DNA of 6,853 nt from Thermoplasmata archaeon (GTDB lineage Archaea; Thermoplasmatota; Thermoplasmata; SG8-5): assembly GCA_030655715.1 (NCBI GenBank), contig JAUSPR010000230.1, positions 1 to 6,853 on the forward strand, read 5' to 3'. Under the pieces are notes generated by a model. That model was not told where the DNA came from and made no database searches. It saw only the letters and a list, made by a program, of their open reading frames with translations. The translations under genes were made by a program, and so were the position numbers. Below, one piece after another: positions 1 to 5,875 of the stretch; positions within the stretch are counted from its first letter, which is position 1; every line of letters starts with the position of its first letter.

Positions 1-46
1 TACCTTTCGTTTTGTACTTTAAAACCCAATCGGGAAGTTTTTGTGT

Positions 47-70
47 CATATTACCAAGGTCGGTAATATG
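47..70. promoter_or_regulatory. Perfect inverted repeat upstream of TATA box, candidate operator
   Basis: CATATTACC (47-55) and its exact reverse complement GGTAATATG (62-70) flank a 6-base spacer AAGGTC. A third copy of CATATTACC lies at 146-154. The palindrome ends 7 bases before the TATA-like box at 78-86, where an archaeal activator or regulator could sit. The 9-base arms and the recurrence of the half-site are seen directly; regulator binding is inferred. It could instead be a 3' stem-loop of a gene outside the window. Confidence 0.45.
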
Positions 71-77
71 TTTCAAG

Positions 78-86
78 TATATAAAA
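78..86 (+). promoter_or_regulatory. Archaeal TATA-like box for the gene at 186
   Basis: TATATAAAA fits an archaeal TATA box. With the usual spacing of about 25 bases to the start site, transcription would begin near 108-112 and leave a leader of about 75 bases. A second AT-rich stretch at 115-129 (ATAATAAAAATTA core) could serve as an alternative box with a shorter leader. Confidence 0.5.
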
Positions 87-145
87 TCTTTGATGAATTC
101 ATGCTGGCTAACAGAAAATAATAAAAATTAGATGCTTTTGTGTGA

Positions 146-154
146 CATATTACC
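146..154 (+). repeat. Third copy of the CATATTACC half-site
   Basis: CATATTACC is identical to the left arm of the inverted repeat at 47-55. The match continues for two more bases (CATATTACCAA at 47-57 and 146-156) and is preceded in both places by a TTTTGTGT-like run. It lies in the predicted leader of the gene at 186, where a bound protein could affect transcription or the element could act in RNA. Function is inferred. Confidence 0.4.
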
Positions 155-171
155 AATCATTTGGGACTTTA

Positions 172-178
172 GGGGGTG
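172..178 (+). promoter_or_regulatory. Ribosome binding site for the gene at 186
   Basis: GGGGGTG, followed by AA, gives a GGTGA core at 175-179 that pairs with the 3' end of archaeal 16S rRNA. It lies 6 bases before the ATG at 186 and supports that start. Confidence 0.7.
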
Positions 179-185
179 AAATACT

Positions 186-695
186 ATGGGTAGTGATGCA
201 CAAGTACAGGCACCGCCGGTGGAGCCAGCAGCTCCGGCAGGCAGTAGCAAGATGACCCTGATAGTTTTGGCCGTTGTGGCCATCGTTGTCGTGGGTGCGG
301 TTGTGGGATATGTAATGTTCATGGGTGACGACGATGTTGCTCTGACCGGACAATGGACCGTAAGCGGCGGAGAAATGAAGATTGTGATGGTTATGAACAA
401 CGATACTGCAAATACCATTTACAACAACGTAACAATTCCTGCCGACCCAGAAGTCATAGATTTTGATGACACTTCCACAATGCCAGAGGGAATGGTCTTC
501 AAAGATCTGGGTGGCGGAGATTTTGAAATTACAAGCTTCGAAATGATGGGCGCGGACTTCGGGACCATCACTGGTTCTTATGACGTCAACGGAGACACAA
601 TGACCCTGACCATGACTGGTTCCGGTACCTACATTGACGGCACGGATTACATGGAAATCGATATGGACTACACGGTCAACTTCGCAAAAGCATAA
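186..695 (+). CDS. Membrane-anchored small protein with lipocalin-like outer domain
   Basis: This 169-residue protein has three parts. Residues 1-22 are a short Pro/Ala-rich segment. Residues 23-46 form a strongly hydrophobic Val/Ala/Ile helix. Residues 52-169 are a beta-rich domain rich in Thr, Gly and Asp. Lys22 before the helix and Asp48-50 after it suggest the N-terminus is inside and the domain outside, so this is an uncleaved anchor. The outer domain opens with TGQWTV and ends with GSYDVNGDTMTLT-type hairpin strands, which resembles lipocalin-like domains; this is a resemblance in pattern, not a proven family assignment. No catalytic motif or cysteine is visible. The gene stands alone, has its own TATA box and a good ribosome site, and converges on the nuclease gene with a strong stem-loop between them. 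Ligand and role are unknown. Confidence 0.85.
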   Translation: MGSDAQVQAPPVEPAAPAGSSKMTLIVLAVVAIVVVGAVVGYVMFMGDDDVALTGQWTVSGGEMKIVMVMNNDTANTIYNNVTIPADPEVIDFDDTSTMPEGMVFKDLGGGDFEITSFEMMGADFGTITGSYDVNGDTMTLTMTGSGTYIDGTDYMEIDMDYTVNFAKA

Positions 696-704
696 TACAT
701 CTAA

Positions 705-728
705 TGGCGGTCCAGAGATGGGCCGCCA
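705..728. terminator. Stem-loop between convergent genes, likely bidirectional terminator
   Basis: TGGCGGTCC (705-713) pairs with GGGCCGCCA (720-728) through 9 pairs including one G-U, around the loop AGAGAT. It lies in the 42-base gap between the stop at 695 and the stop of the opposite-strand gene at 738. On the + strand a T-rich stretch follows at 731-755. The structure is seen; the terminator role is inferred from its position. Confidence 0.65.
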
Positions 729-737
729 CCTTTCATA

Positions 738-1655
738 TTATTGTTTTTCTGGCATTACAAAATCAGGCCTGCATATCTCCCTGTATTTGCAGAGTTCGCA
801 GTATCCAGGTTCTTCAGTTTTCGCAAAATGGCCTATGGGCTTCGGGGTGTTGGATGCAACGTCCTCGCAGAGCGACTCGATGAGCTTCAGCTCGCTGAGC
901 ACCTTGTTCCGCATCTCCATCGGGTTGACCAACCGACCCTCGACCTCTATTGGTTTCTCGGAAGGATAGGTGAGGTACTGGACCACGCCAACAGTCTTTT
1001 CAAGATCAAGGCCCATGACATCTTTCGCGTAGAACATGTACGCTTGGACTTGCACGAGATTTTCGTCTCTATGTGGTTTTCCGGACTTCCATTCCACCAA
1101 ATAATGGCGACCATCCTTGTAGCTGAAAACCAAATCTGGCTTGGCATAAGCTTTCTTACCCTCGATGCGGAACTCTCCATATCCAGGTGGGTCAATGAGC
1201 CAGCTATTCCAGGTCTTGCGTGGCATGCCCTGCATCATTGTCAGCCATTTGGAGCCGTAAAATGTGGTAATGCTGGTCATTATCTGGCCGTGGGCCTTTT
1301 CATGCTCTTCTTCAGTGAATGGAACTCCCAGGCGTTTCTCGATTAGTGGCTTGTTCTTGATCAGTATCTCGAACTTATTGACCGCGGTGGTTTTTGCCTC
1401 TTCCAGAGAGATGACATTGTCGTTGATTTGTAATTCCTTCAGAATCTCTGCCACTGTCTGGTGAACTGCATTTCCCAGCTCGAACGGAATTCGGGAAAGC
1501 TGATTTAGCTCCATTATCCGGTTCTTCTCATGCTCCGGGGCGAATCGTTTGGCGTAATACTCGTACCAGTACAGCCTGAGACAGCTCCGTAGCGTGTTCA
1601 TCCGGGAGAAGGACCAGCCAGGCTCCCAGGAAAATGGGTATTTTCTCTGCTCCAT
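738..1655 (-). CDS. Cas4/RecB-type PD-(D/E)XK nuclease with Fe-S cysteines
   Basis: Predicted DNA nuclease of the PD-(D/E)XK superfamily (PDDEXK_1/Cas4-like). Residues are numbered from the longer ATG at 1685. The motifs are GNAVH with His75, KPD with Asp184, EWK with Glu198 and Lys200, and QxxxY at Gln212/Tyr216. Together these make a complete active site. Cys35 plus Cys296-x2-Cys299-x5-Cys305 have the one-plus-three spacing known from Cas4 and AddB, where they hold a 4Fe-4S cluster. At about 305-315 residues it is longer than typical Cas4 (about 200), with an extra helical insert at about 85-160. The start at 1655 (residue 11 of the long form) is preferred because GAGGGG lies 4 bases upstream; the ATG at 1685 has no such site. 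No cas1, cas2 or CRISPR lies nearby, so a role in general DNA repair or processing is more likely than spacer acquisition. Substrate polarity cannot be read from sequence. Confidence 0.9.
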   Translation of the reverse strand: MEQRKYPFSWEPGWSFSRMNTLRSCLRLYWYEYYAKRFAPEHEKNRIMELNQLSRIPFELGNAVHQTVAEILKELQINDNVISLEEAKTTAVNKFEILIKNKPLIEKRLGVPFTEEEHEKAHGQIMTSITTFYGSKWLTMMQGMPRKTWNSWLIDPPGYGEFRIEGKKAYAKPDLVFSYKDGRHYLVEWKSGKPHRDENLVQVQAYMFYAKDVMGLDLEKTVGVVQYLTYPSEKPIEVEGRLVNPMEMRNKVLSELKLIESLCEDVASNTPKPIGHFAKTEEPGYCELCKYREICRPDFVMPEKQ

Positions 1656-1659
1656 TTTT

Positions 1660-1665
1660 CCCCTC
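1660..1665 (-). promoter_or_regulatory. Ribosome binding site deciding the nuclease start
   Basis: On the minus strand GAGGGG is followed by AAAA and the ATG at 1655-1653. No comparable site precedes the upstream in-frame ATG at 1685, where the sequence is ATTAAATGGA. This favours the shorter protein, which also keeps every conserved motif. Confidence 0.55.
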
Positions 1666-1747
1666 AATAGGCAGGAGGTATTCATTCCATTTAATGATTG
1701 CTGAAAAGATTAACATTATTTCCTTTATGATAATCAAATAATAAACC

Positions 1748-1755
1748 TTATATAT
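1748..1755 (+). promoter_or_regulatory. Archaeal TATA-like box for the surface-protein operon
   Basis: TTATATAT, preceded by AAACC, lies about 50 bases before the ATG at 1803. It predicts a start site near 1776-1780 and a leader of about 25 bases. The stretch 1686-1802 is a very AT-rich divergent region that should also hold the nuclease promoter on the other strand, but I cannot place that one convincingly. The ATG at 1803 has only a weak upstream ribosome site (GTGGGTTGA). Confidence 0.5.
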
Positions 1756-1802
1756 GTAAAGACATTACACGAAATTGTAGAAGAGAAGTGGGTTGAAATT
1801 TA

Positions 1803-4313
1803 ATGAATAGAAATAATCAAAGCTTTAATCCTTCAAAGATTCATGCTCAGTCCAATACCAAAAATGGTAGGCTGGTTAAGGGCGGTATTACCAACGGCCT
1901 TGGCGGCAGAACCAACGGCATGACCAATGGATTGGGGCGAACCAACGGCATGACAAACGGCCTTGGAAAGACCAACGGGATGACCAATGGATTGGGCCGA
2001 ACCAACGGCATGACAAACGGGATGACCAACGGCATGACAAACGGCCTTGGCAACGGAGGGCCGGTCTTGCGTTCCCGCAGGATGAACGACGACGCCATAT
2101 CTCCTTTCAGAATTTCATTGATACTTGTAATTGCTTTCATCATCATGGTTCCGGCATCATTTTTCCTTCTTTCATATAATGAGGCCGCCTACTCCGGCAT
2201 CAGGGTAGATGGTGATTTCTCTGACTGGGACGATGCTACGTTGTTCACGGATTCAGAATCGTATTCCGTAGCTGCCTTAGACATTGTGAATTATGCTGTT
2301 GGCACAAACGATGCTGGTCGTCTATTCCTATATGCGGAAGCCCGAGACAGCTGGATGCCCACATCCAGTGTTGACAGCCTCTTGGCGTTTATTGACTCGG
2401 ACGGCAACCCTGAGACGGGGTATGCGGTGCATGGTCTGGGTGCGGATTATTCAGTTGATGTGTATGGCTGGAATGGAACCATCCAAGGCAGCCGGATGGG
2501 AATTTTCAGCGGTCAGGATCAGTTGAACTGGAGTGCCTGGAACTGGCGCGGTATCAATGCAGCCCTCTCGTTAACTAGCATAGAGGTGGGAATTCAGAGT
2601 CCGACCATCCAGATGCAGCCCACGCACAGCATCCTGTTCATGTCCAAAAGGGGTGAAGCTATCGCGGACATTTGCGATGCAGCCATAGGCCTTGGAAAAG
2701 GCGCCCTGTTAGTCAAGCAGGTTCCGGGAAGCATCAATGGCATAATCGGCTCAAATCAGATAATGAGCCTGCAACTTACCGCTCATGGCTCTTCGGTGGA
2801 TGTCACGGCCATTGATTTTGCATGCTCCGGAGTCGAAACTCCAGTGGTTTCCGGACTGCCGGTCGTTGTTCCGGCAGGCACTACCGTTACCCTGCAAGCA
2901 ACTGCTCCAGTGACTGGTCTTGCAACCGGGTCATTCGTGGATGTTTCTGTATCCTATGTTTCCTCTTCCGGCGTTTCAACAATAATCGGCGAGCCATTGA
3001 CAGCCTATGCTCACGCCCCGCCAAACCTCATACTGATAGACGGTGCCTTTGCGGACTGGAATAATGTGAACAAGCAACTTGACAGCGTCGCTGACACAAC
3101 CAATCCTAACGTGAATATAGCTGAATATGCTTCAACCAACTCGGCTGTCCAGGCATTTTTCTACCTGAAGGTGGATGCCAATGGGCAGATGATGGGCGGA
3201 ACAGTAATGCCATATAACAGAGTGAAACCAGGCCCACCAGGAGAGCCAGGAGAGCCAGGAGAGCCGGGCACACCCTCTCCGGCCAAACCTCTTAAGAAGC
3301 TTTACGGGGAGGATATAACCAGAATTTACATAGACACTGAGTTGGGCGGTCAGAACATTAATGGCATTTCAGCAAATGCCCTTATAGAAATCAAAGGCCA
3401 GGGCGGCCACATCACATCTCAGAAGCTTTACTTGCTTCCTGGAAAAATCTTCATCACAAACGTTAATGCCGCCAATCTTGGCAGGGAACTGGAAGTTGGA
3501 GTAGCTCTCAACCAGATTGGTAACAATACTAATATGCAGTACTTCATCGAAAGCACAGATTGGTTGAAGGATGTTGACAGGACGGATGTTGCATCCACCA
3601 CGGTCGTTGTGACCGAGACCAGGAGCGGGGCTGACGCACCGGAGATTATGGGAACTCCCGACCTTCTGGATGCTCCATACACTTCAACTGCACCTACGAT
3701 AAATGGTGACTGGAGTGCGGCTGAATGGACAGATGCGGACTCGTATGCTTCCACTGACCTGATAGTCTACACAATGCAAGATGGCACGAACCTCTATGTC
3801 TGTGTCAGAGTGAAAACAGATACCACTGCCGCTACTGGAGATTACTGCGATGTAATGTTTGAACGAGATCATCTCCATGAGGCTACCATTGACTCAGGGG
3901 ACAGAAAATTCAGGGCTGAGGACTCAACAGCGACAGATGCATCGGAAGATTATGATGGTACAGACGGTGCTTGGACTGTTGGCTCTCTTACCGGATGGAG
4001 TGTTGACGCGGAGCGAGATCCCGACGCTGGCGATGGTAACTATATCACATACGAGTTCCAAATTCCATTTATTGATGTGTGGGGCACAAGCACACCAACT
4101 TCAGGCGACATTGCTGGTTTTGCTGTTCAAGCCTACGACGCGGATGTCCCCACAACATATTACTGGGGTGCAACAAGTGTAGTAGATACTAATCCATCGA
4201 CATGGGATGACGTGGAGATCCCCGAGTTCCCCACCATCGCCATCCCGATAGTTATTTGCTGCATCATCCCGTTCATAGCCTTCCGCGCCAAGAGGAGGGG
4301 TCGCCTTGAGTAG
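1803..4313 (+). CDS. Large surface protein: TNG repeats, CBM9/DOMON-like domains, PEF-CTERM tail
   Basis: 836 residues, built in clear blocks. Residues 30-83 are TNGM/TNGLGR repeats. Basic LRSRR (89-93) leads into a membrane helix at about 104-125. Three segments open with the same signature: VDGDFSDW (135-142), IDGAFADW (412-419) and INGDWSAAEW (633-642). These are followed by strands such as LFLYAEA and FIDSDGNPETGY, typical of CBM9/DOMON-like sugar- or ligand-binding beta sandwiches. Residues 301-400 look Ig-like. A collagen-like GPPGEPGEPG run lies at 477-491. The end is PEFP (807-810), a hydrophobic helix (811-827) and basic RAKRRGR, a classic PEF-CTERM sorting signal known to be processed by an archaeosortase. 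Topology by charge: repeats inside, domains outside. The stop overlaps the next gene. Binding of surface glycans or S-layer components is a plausible role but is inferred; no enzyme motif is seen. Confidence 0.92.
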   Translation: MNRNNQSFNPSKIHAQSNTKNGRLVKGGITNGLGGRTNGMTNGLGRTNGMTNGLGKTNGMTNGLGRTNGMTNGMTNGMTNGLGNGGPVLRSRRMNDDAISPFRISLILVIAFIIMVPASFFLLSYNEAAYSGIRVDGDFSDWDDATLFTDSESYSVAALDIVNYAVGTNDAGRLFLYAEARDSWMPTSSVDSLLAFIDSDGNPETGYAVHGLGADYSVDVYGWNGTIQGSRMGIFSGQDQLNWSAWNWRGINAALSLTSIEVGIQSPTIQMQPTHSILFMSKRGEAIADICDAAIGLGKGALLVKQVPGSINGIIGSNQIMSLQLTAHGSSVDVTAIDFACSGVETPVVSGLPVVVPAGTTVTLQATAPVTGLATGSFVDVSVSYVSSSGVSTIIGEPLTAYAHAPPNLILIDGAFADWNNVNKQLDSVADTTNPNVNIAEYASTNSAVQAFFYLKVDANGQMMGGTVMPYNRVKPGPPGEPGEPGEPGTPSPAKPLKKLYGEDITRIYIDTELGGQNINGISANALIEIKGQGGHITSQKLYLLPGKIFITNVNAANLGRELEVGVALNQIGNNTNMQYFIESTDWLKDVDRTDVASTTVVVTETRSGADAPEIMGTPDLLDAPYTSTAPTINGDWSAAEWTDADSYASTDLIVYTMQDGTNLYVCVRVKTDTTAATGDYCDVMFERDHLHEATIDSGDRKFRAEDSTATDASEDYDGTDGAWTVGSLTGWSVDAERDPDAGDGNYITYEFQIPFIDVWGTSTPTSGDIAGFAVQAYDADVPTTYYWGATSVVDTNPSTWDDVEIPEFPTIAIPIVICCIIPFIAFRAKRRGRLE
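1890..2054 (+). repeat. In-frame TNG tandem repeat with 60-base higher-order unit
   Basis: The array encodes ten-residue units of the form TNGMTNGLGR/K. At DNA level two unit types alternate: type A (1911-1940 and 1971-2000, 28 of 30 bases identical) uses AATGGATTGGG, while type B (1941-1970 and from 2001) uses AACGGCCTTGG. So the array grew by doubling a 60-base A-B block. The last B copy carries a further 24-base insertion that adds two TNGM units. The frame is kept throughout. Confidence 0.9.
3231..3275 (+). repeat. Collagen-like Gly-X-Y coding repeat
   Basis: Five consecutive Gly-X-Y triplets (GPP, GEP, GEP, GEP, GTP; residues 477-491), including a 9-base unit GGAGAGCCA repeated three times at 3240-3266 with one change. 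It lies in a Pro/Lys-rich linker inside the second CBM9/DOMON-like domain of the surface protein. Five triplets are too few to expect a stable triple helix alone; an extended spacer is more likely. Confidence 0.85.
4221..4310 (+). other. PEF-CTERM sorting signal coding segment
   Basis: The last 30 residues of the surface protein read PEFP, then a 17-residue hydrophobic stretch with two adjacent cysteines (819-820), then RAKRRGRLE. This tripartite layout is the archaeal PEF-CTERM signal, known from other archaea as an archaeosortase substrate. The archaeosortase itself is not in this window. Confidence 0.8.
4294..4298 (+). promoter_or_regulatory. Ribosome binding site within the upstream gene, for the TTG start
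   Basis: GGAGG (inside GAGGAGGGG, 4292-4300) lies 7 bases before the TTG at 4306. The strength and spacing decide the unusual start codon and fit coupled translation from the upstream gene. Confidence 0.75.
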
Positions 4314-5310
4314 AAGGAACAAGAAAAAGTTCAAACGGGAGCAGGCAAAAGCCGAGGAAACTGTTGAAACTGTCGAGACCGAGGAACTTGAGGGCGCCTT
4401 TGAAGAGGAAGTTGTTGAAACTGTCGAGACCGAGGAACTTGAGGACGCCTCTGAAGAGGAAGAAATGCAATCTGAAGAAGCCGAAGAGGAGTTCGATGAA
4501 TACGAGGAGGATGAAATCAGTTCTGAAACCCTGAAGATAAACCACAAACTCTTGATACTGGGAATGATGCTTTCACTTGCAGGCCTCATCGGGGTCATTG
4601 GATTGAGGCTCGGTTTTATCCAGGGTCTTCTCGGTGATCCTACTCCATATCCTGGCATCGGTTCTGTAGAACCATCCGGTCATATTGTGTCTTTGATACC
4701 CTTCATACTGGGCCTGGTGACAGTATCCTTCTGGGGAATTAAGAACGATCCAATCTATTATGAAATTGAGAAATTGAAGGAAGAGGAGTCCGAATTGGAA
4801 GATGATTCCGAAGAAGAATTCGAGGAAGAGGAACTCACCGAGGAGGACATTCCTGAAGAATTCACCGAACCCATGGCCGACCTAGAAGAAGCTCTAAATT
4901 CTGATGAGTCGATTGAGCCAGAGCAAGAGTACGAAGAAATTTCTCCAGAGGAAGAAGGACCTCAAATGACCTCTACCGCTCTTAAGGACGAGCTCGCCGA
5001 GGAGTTAAGGGTCGAGAGATGCGTGAAGATGCTTACTGCGGTTGTCGTGTTGCCCGATGATAAGGCAAAACTCAGAGAGATAATTGCAACCGGCATTGCA
5101 ATGCATGATTTCATCGAGGAAGTGAAGATGGCAATCGAGAGGCGGAAGAGGAGGGAAGCGGAAAAAGACGTTACCGCTGACGAAAAGGCCTCCATACTTG
5201 AGGACGAACTGGTTGCCGAACTTGCAGAGCTCGAGGATGAGCTGGACAATGGCGAGGAAGATCTGGAGGACCAGATTCTTAAAGAGATAGAGGACCTCGA
5301 AGATTTGTAA
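4306..5310 (+). CDS. Highly acidic two-pass membrane protein with coiled-coil tail
   Basis: 334 residues starting at TTG, overlapping the surface-protein gene by 8 bases. Residues 2-11 are basic (SRRNKKKFKR). Residues 16-73 are almost all Glu/Asp/Val/Thr. Two hydrophobic helices lie at about 81-100 and 126-144, joined by a short Pro/Gly loop. A second acidic run covers about 155-218. Residues 222-285 form a mixed helical segment with the only cysteine (Cys239) and a basic patch ERRKRRE (278-284). The end is an acidic Leu/Glu heptad-like helix typical of coiled coils. The basic start suggests the N-terminus is inside, which would put both acidic regions and the tail in the cytoplasm. I recognise no family. 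The overlap suggests it works with the upstream surface protein, perhaps as a membrane partner or assembly factor; this is inference. Confidence 0.9.
   Translation: MSRRNKKKFKREQAKAEETVETVETEELEGAFEEEVVETVETEELEDASEEEEMQSEEAEEEFDEYEEDEISSETLKINHKLLILGMMLSLAGLIGVIGLRLGFIQGLLGDPTPYPGIGSVEPSGHIVSLIPFILGLVTVSFWGIKNDPIYYEIEKLKEEESELEDDSEEEFEEEELTEEDIPEEFTEPMADLEEALNSDESIEPEQEYEEISPEEEGPQMTSTALKDELAEELRVERCVKMLTAVVVLPDDKAKLREIIATGIAMHDFIEEVKMAIERRKRREAEKDVTADEKASILEDELVAELAELEDELDNGEEDLEDQILKEIEDLEDL
4363..4464 (+). repeat. 51-base tandem duplication in the acidic protein gene
   Basis: Copies at 4363-4413 and 4414-4464 share their first 31 bases exactly and most of the rest. Each encodes 17 residues beginning VETVETEELE. 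The identity at synonymous positions points to a recent duplication rather than simple amino-acid bias. Confidence 0.85.
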
Positions 5311-5327
5311 GTAGAAAATAAATACTG

Positions 5328-5349
5328 GGGCAAATGCCCGGGTTATTTT
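5328..5349 (+). terminator. Weak hairpin plus T-rich stretch after the acidic protein gene
   Basis: GGGC (5328-5331) and GCCC (5336-5339) can pair around AAAT, followed by GGGTTATTTT. It lies 17 bases after the stop at 5310. The stem is short, and the T-rich part also belongs to the next gene's TATA box, so the call is tentative. Confidence 0.3.
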
Positions 5350-5354
5350 ATATA
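5347..5354 (+). promoter_or_regulatory. Archaeal TATA box for the PUA gene
   Basis: TTTATATA matches the archaeal TATA consensus. It lies about 32-39 bases before the GTG start, so transcription would begin around 5375-5380, leaving a leader of only some 6-11 bases. Confidence 0.6.
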
Positions 5355-5375
5355 TTAATCAGGATTTCACATTAC

Positions 5376-5382
5376 AGGTGAT
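5376..5382 (+). promoter_or_regulatory. Ribosome binding site before the GTG start
   Basis: AGGTGAT is an exact match to the anti-16S consensus but lies only 3 bases from the GTG at 5386. It supports that start and codon. The predicted transcription start falls on or just before it. Confidence 0.6.
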
Positions 5383-5385
5383 AGT

Positions 5386-5871
5386 GTGTCGGAACTACGA
5401 TTGAGGCGCAGGAACAGGCTTAGGCGAAAGGAAGTGGAGAGCCTGGCTTCCGAACTTGATTTGACCATGGGAACTCAGACATTCCAGCCAACTGATGCCG
5501 TGGAAACCGGCGAGGCCGGCGGTAACAATGTCGTAATCTTCAAGGGAAAACCTGTTGCTATTTTTATGAATGAACAGCCTTTTCTCACTGTTCAGGGCAT
5601 ATTAAACTTCGGCGCCGTCAAAAGATACGTAACAGTTGACATGGGCGCGGTGAAGTTCCTGGCAAATGGTGCAGATGTCATGGCCCCGGGAATCGTGGAT
5701 GCAGACCCGGAGATCAAGGAAGGTATGGGTGTCTGGGTGCGCGATCAAAATAATCTTAGACCTCTTCTTGTCGGCATAGCCCTAATGGACGGCCCAGTAA
5801 TGAAGGCGGCTCAGGGCGGTAAGGCGGTAAAGACAGTTCACTATGTCGGGGACAAATTGTGGAACTTGTAA
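5386..5871 (+). CDS. PUA-domain RNA-binding protein, archaeal MCT-1/Tma20 type
   Basis: 161 residues, close to the usual length of the archaeal family. Residues 1-75 form the pre-PUA part, opening with a very basic stretch (LRLRRRNRLRRK) that suits RNA or ribosome contact. Residues 81-157 are the PUA domain, with the signature VTVDMGAVKFLANGADVMAP followed by GI. The family is related to eukaryotic MCT-1/Tma20 and to part of eIF2D, which act on the small ribosomal subunit in re-initiation and recycling; the archaeal role is less settled. The start is GTG with AGGTGAT upstream. It appears to have its own promoter in the 75-base gap after the acidic protein gene and so need not belong to that operon. 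Nothing looks truncated. It is followed by a structured gene-free stretch and a convergent gene. Confidence 0.92.
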   Translation: MSELRLRRRNRLRRKEVESLASELDLTMGTQTFQPTDAVETGEAGGNNVVIFKGKPVAIFMNEQPFLTVQGILNFGAVKRYVTVDMGAVKFLANGADVMAPGIVDADPEIKEGMGVWVRDQNNLRPLLVGIALMDGPVMKAAQGGKAVKTVHYVGDKLWNL

Positions 5872-5875
5872 ACTA

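Noticed and set aside
741..1346. Long + strand open frame opposite the nuclease gene
   Set aside because: The minus strand carries complete nuclease motifs and cysteines; the + frame shows no family features and no ribosome site.
1890..2054. Possible CRISPR-like array
   Set aside because: The units are directly adjacent with no variable spacers, keep reading frame and encode a regular peptide, so this is a coding tandem repeat.
1847..2146. Minus-strand open frame with Pro/Leu/Val repeats opposite the TNG array
   Set aside because: It is the mirror image of the TNG coding repeat; the repeat keeps all frames open. The + strand frame continues into recognisable domains, the minus one does not.
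4101..4658. Minus-strand Ser-rich open frame opposite the surface and acidic protein genes
   Set aside because: The Ser runs are the complement of Glu/Asp-rich codons. It spans the junction of two well supported + strand genes.
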